Shown here in pieces: positions 6,222 through 6,903 of a stretch of DNA of 6,903 nucleotides. Under the pieces are notes generated by a model that saw only the letters and a program-made list of their open reading frames with translations, did no database searches and had not been told where the DNA came from. The translations under genes and the position numbers were made by a program. Positions within the stretch are counted from its first letter, which is position 1. Every line of letters begins with the position of its first letter. The stretch covers positions 1 through 6,903 of the forward strand of contig CAIYZI010000497.1 in assembly GCA_903930665.1 (NCBI GenBank), read 5' to 3'. The DNA is from an uncultured beta proteobacterium. Its GTDB lineage: Bacteria > Pseudomonadota > Gammaproteobacteria > Burkholderiales > Burkholderiaceae.

Positions 6222-6903
6222 TTGTCATCTAACGAACACACTCAGATCGATATACAAGCCCTAAAAGATTATTTTTTAGGGCTACAAGATCGTATTACCC
6301 TCGCCATGAGCGCCCTCGACGGGAAAGCTTTTGTGGCGGATGAATGGCATAAACCAGAAGACAGCAAACTGAAGGGCTATGGTCGCACCTGCATCTTAGA
6401 TCACGGCAATATTCTGGAAAAAGGTGGGGTGGGCTTTTCTCATGTACGTGGTGATCAGATGCCGCCATCTGCTTCACACCATCGTCCAGAAGTTGCAGGT
6501 CGTAGCTTTGAAGCGATGGGAGTCTCTTTAGTTTTTCACCCCCATAGCCCCAAGATTCCAACCACCCATATGAATGTGCGCTGTTTTATTGCGCAAGCGC
6601 CTGATAAGGAGCCAGTATGGTGGTTTGGTGGAGGCTTTGACTTAACCCCCTATTACGGCGTCGATGAAGATTGCAAACATTTTCATCAAACAGCGAAAGA
6701 TGCTCTAGACCCCTTTGGCGACGATCTCTATCCTCACTTTAAAAAATGGTGCGATGATTATTTTTATCTGAAGCATCGTGAAGAGCCTCGGGGTATTGGT
6801 GGCGTATTTTTTGATGATTTCAATAAATTTGGATTTGAAAAAAGTTTTGCAATGACTCGCGCAGTAGGGGATGCCTTTATTGATGCCTACCTCCCTATTG
6901 TTG
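6222..6903 (+). CDS. hemF: Oxygen-dependent coproporphyrinogen III oxidase, 3' end beyond window
   Basis: HemF converts coproporphyrinogen III to protoporphyrinogen IX using O2 in haem synthesis. About 227 codons are present, ending in AVGDAFIDAYLPIV. Family motifs include GGVGFSHVRGDQMP (68-81), GRSFEAMGVSLVFHPHSP (93-110), PTTHMNVRCF (113-122; His116 matches the His106 region of E. coli HemF), WWFGGGFDLTPYYG (133-146) and KKWCDDYFYLKHR (174-186). The first ATG (6306) would cut off a segment, LKDYFLGLQDRITLAMSALDG, that aligns without gaps to the N-terminus of E. coli HemF, so the real start is upstream. TTG at 6222 gives a suitable length (MSSNEHTQIDIQALKD if read as Met), with a weak GAG 10 bases before it; CTG at 6207 is a less likely alternative. 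The purD stop is 15 bases upstream. Confidence 0.93.
   Translation, partial: MSSNEHTQIDIQALKDYFLGLQDRITLAMSALDGKAFVADEWHKPEDSKLKGYGRTCILDHGNILEKGGVGFSHVRGDQMPPSASHHRPEVAGRSFEAMGVSLVFHPHSPKIPTTHMNVRCFIAQAPDKEPVWWFGGGFDLTPYYGVDEDCKHFHQTAKDALDPFGDDLYPHFKKWCDDYFYLKHREEPRGIGGVFFDDFNKFGFEKSFAMTRAVGDAFIDAYLPIV
6257..6283 (+). repeat. Perfect 10-bp inverted repeat inside the hemF 5' coding region
   Basis: AGCCCTAAAA (6257-6266) and TTTTAGGGCT (6274-6283) are exact reverse complements around a 7-base loop, GATTATT. In hemF they encode the part of the protein reading ALKDYFLG. The hairpin begins 35 bases after the proposed TTG start. No T-run follows it on either strand, so it is not a typical terminator. 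A 5-bp direct repeat ACAAG (6254-6258 and 6284-6288) flanks it. Confidence 0.6.

Noticed and set aside
6257..6283. The hemF hairpin as a rho-independent terminator of purD
   Set aside because: There is no T-run after the stem on the plus strand, and the sequence is in frame with conserved HemF residues.
6254..6288. ACAAG direct repeats flanking the inverted repeat, as a target-site duplication of a tiny insertion
   Set aside because: The protein aligns to the E. coli HemF N-terminus across this segment without a gap, so nothing seems to have been inserted; a 5-bp repeat is easily chance.
6295..6561. Open frame of 88 codons on the minus strand within hemF
   Set aside because: It is fully antisense to conserved HemF motifs; a shadow of codon bias.

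Overview
This window looks like an ordinary chromosomal housekeeping segment from a betaproteobacterium of the Burkholderiales. A Polynucleobacter-like genome is the best guess: GC content is moderate, gaps are short, coding is dense, and protein sequences and gene order resemble that group (pepA divergent from lptF-lptG, then cysB, tRNA-Leu, yebC, purD, hemF). The genus is inferred from memory and was not tested by a search.

Layout. Positions 1-438 on the minus strand hold the N-terminal 146 codons of a leucyl aminopeptidase (pepA), cut by the window edge. A 152-bp divergent intergenic region with a 7+7 bp inverted repeat separates it from lptF (591-1706) and lptG (1703-2857), which overlap by ATGA and encode the two membrane subunits of the lipopolysaccharide export ABC transporter. 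After a 62-bp AT-rich gap dense in ATATAG/CTATAT half-sites comes a CysB-type LysR regulator (2920-3861). On the minus strand, facing cysB, is a complete tRNA-Leu with anticodon CAA and an encoded CCA end (3928-4012). Then follow yebC (4155-4874), purD (4929-6206) and the 5' two-thirds of hemF (about 6222 to the window end).

Functional themes. The window joins envelope biogenesis (LptF/LptG), sulfur-assimilation control (CysB), translation (tRNA-Leu, YebC/TACO1-family factor), purine biosynthesis (PurD, GAR synthetase) and haem biosynthesis (HemF, oxygen-dependent coproporphyrinogen III oxidase). Every plus-strand gene could be read from a few promoters, but lptFG is the only pair with overlap-type coupling. 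purD and hemF are close and in the same reading frame, with no terminator between them.

I saw no mobile element, CRISPR array, toxin-antitoxin pair, defence gene or other sign of horizontal transfer, and no candidate for a new system. The best points for a second look are small: a perfect 10-bp inverted repeat inside the start of hemF together with its probable TTG start, the repeat-rich cysB leader, the palindrome in the pepA/lptF divergent region, and an Ala in place of a ligand-pocket Thr in CysB.
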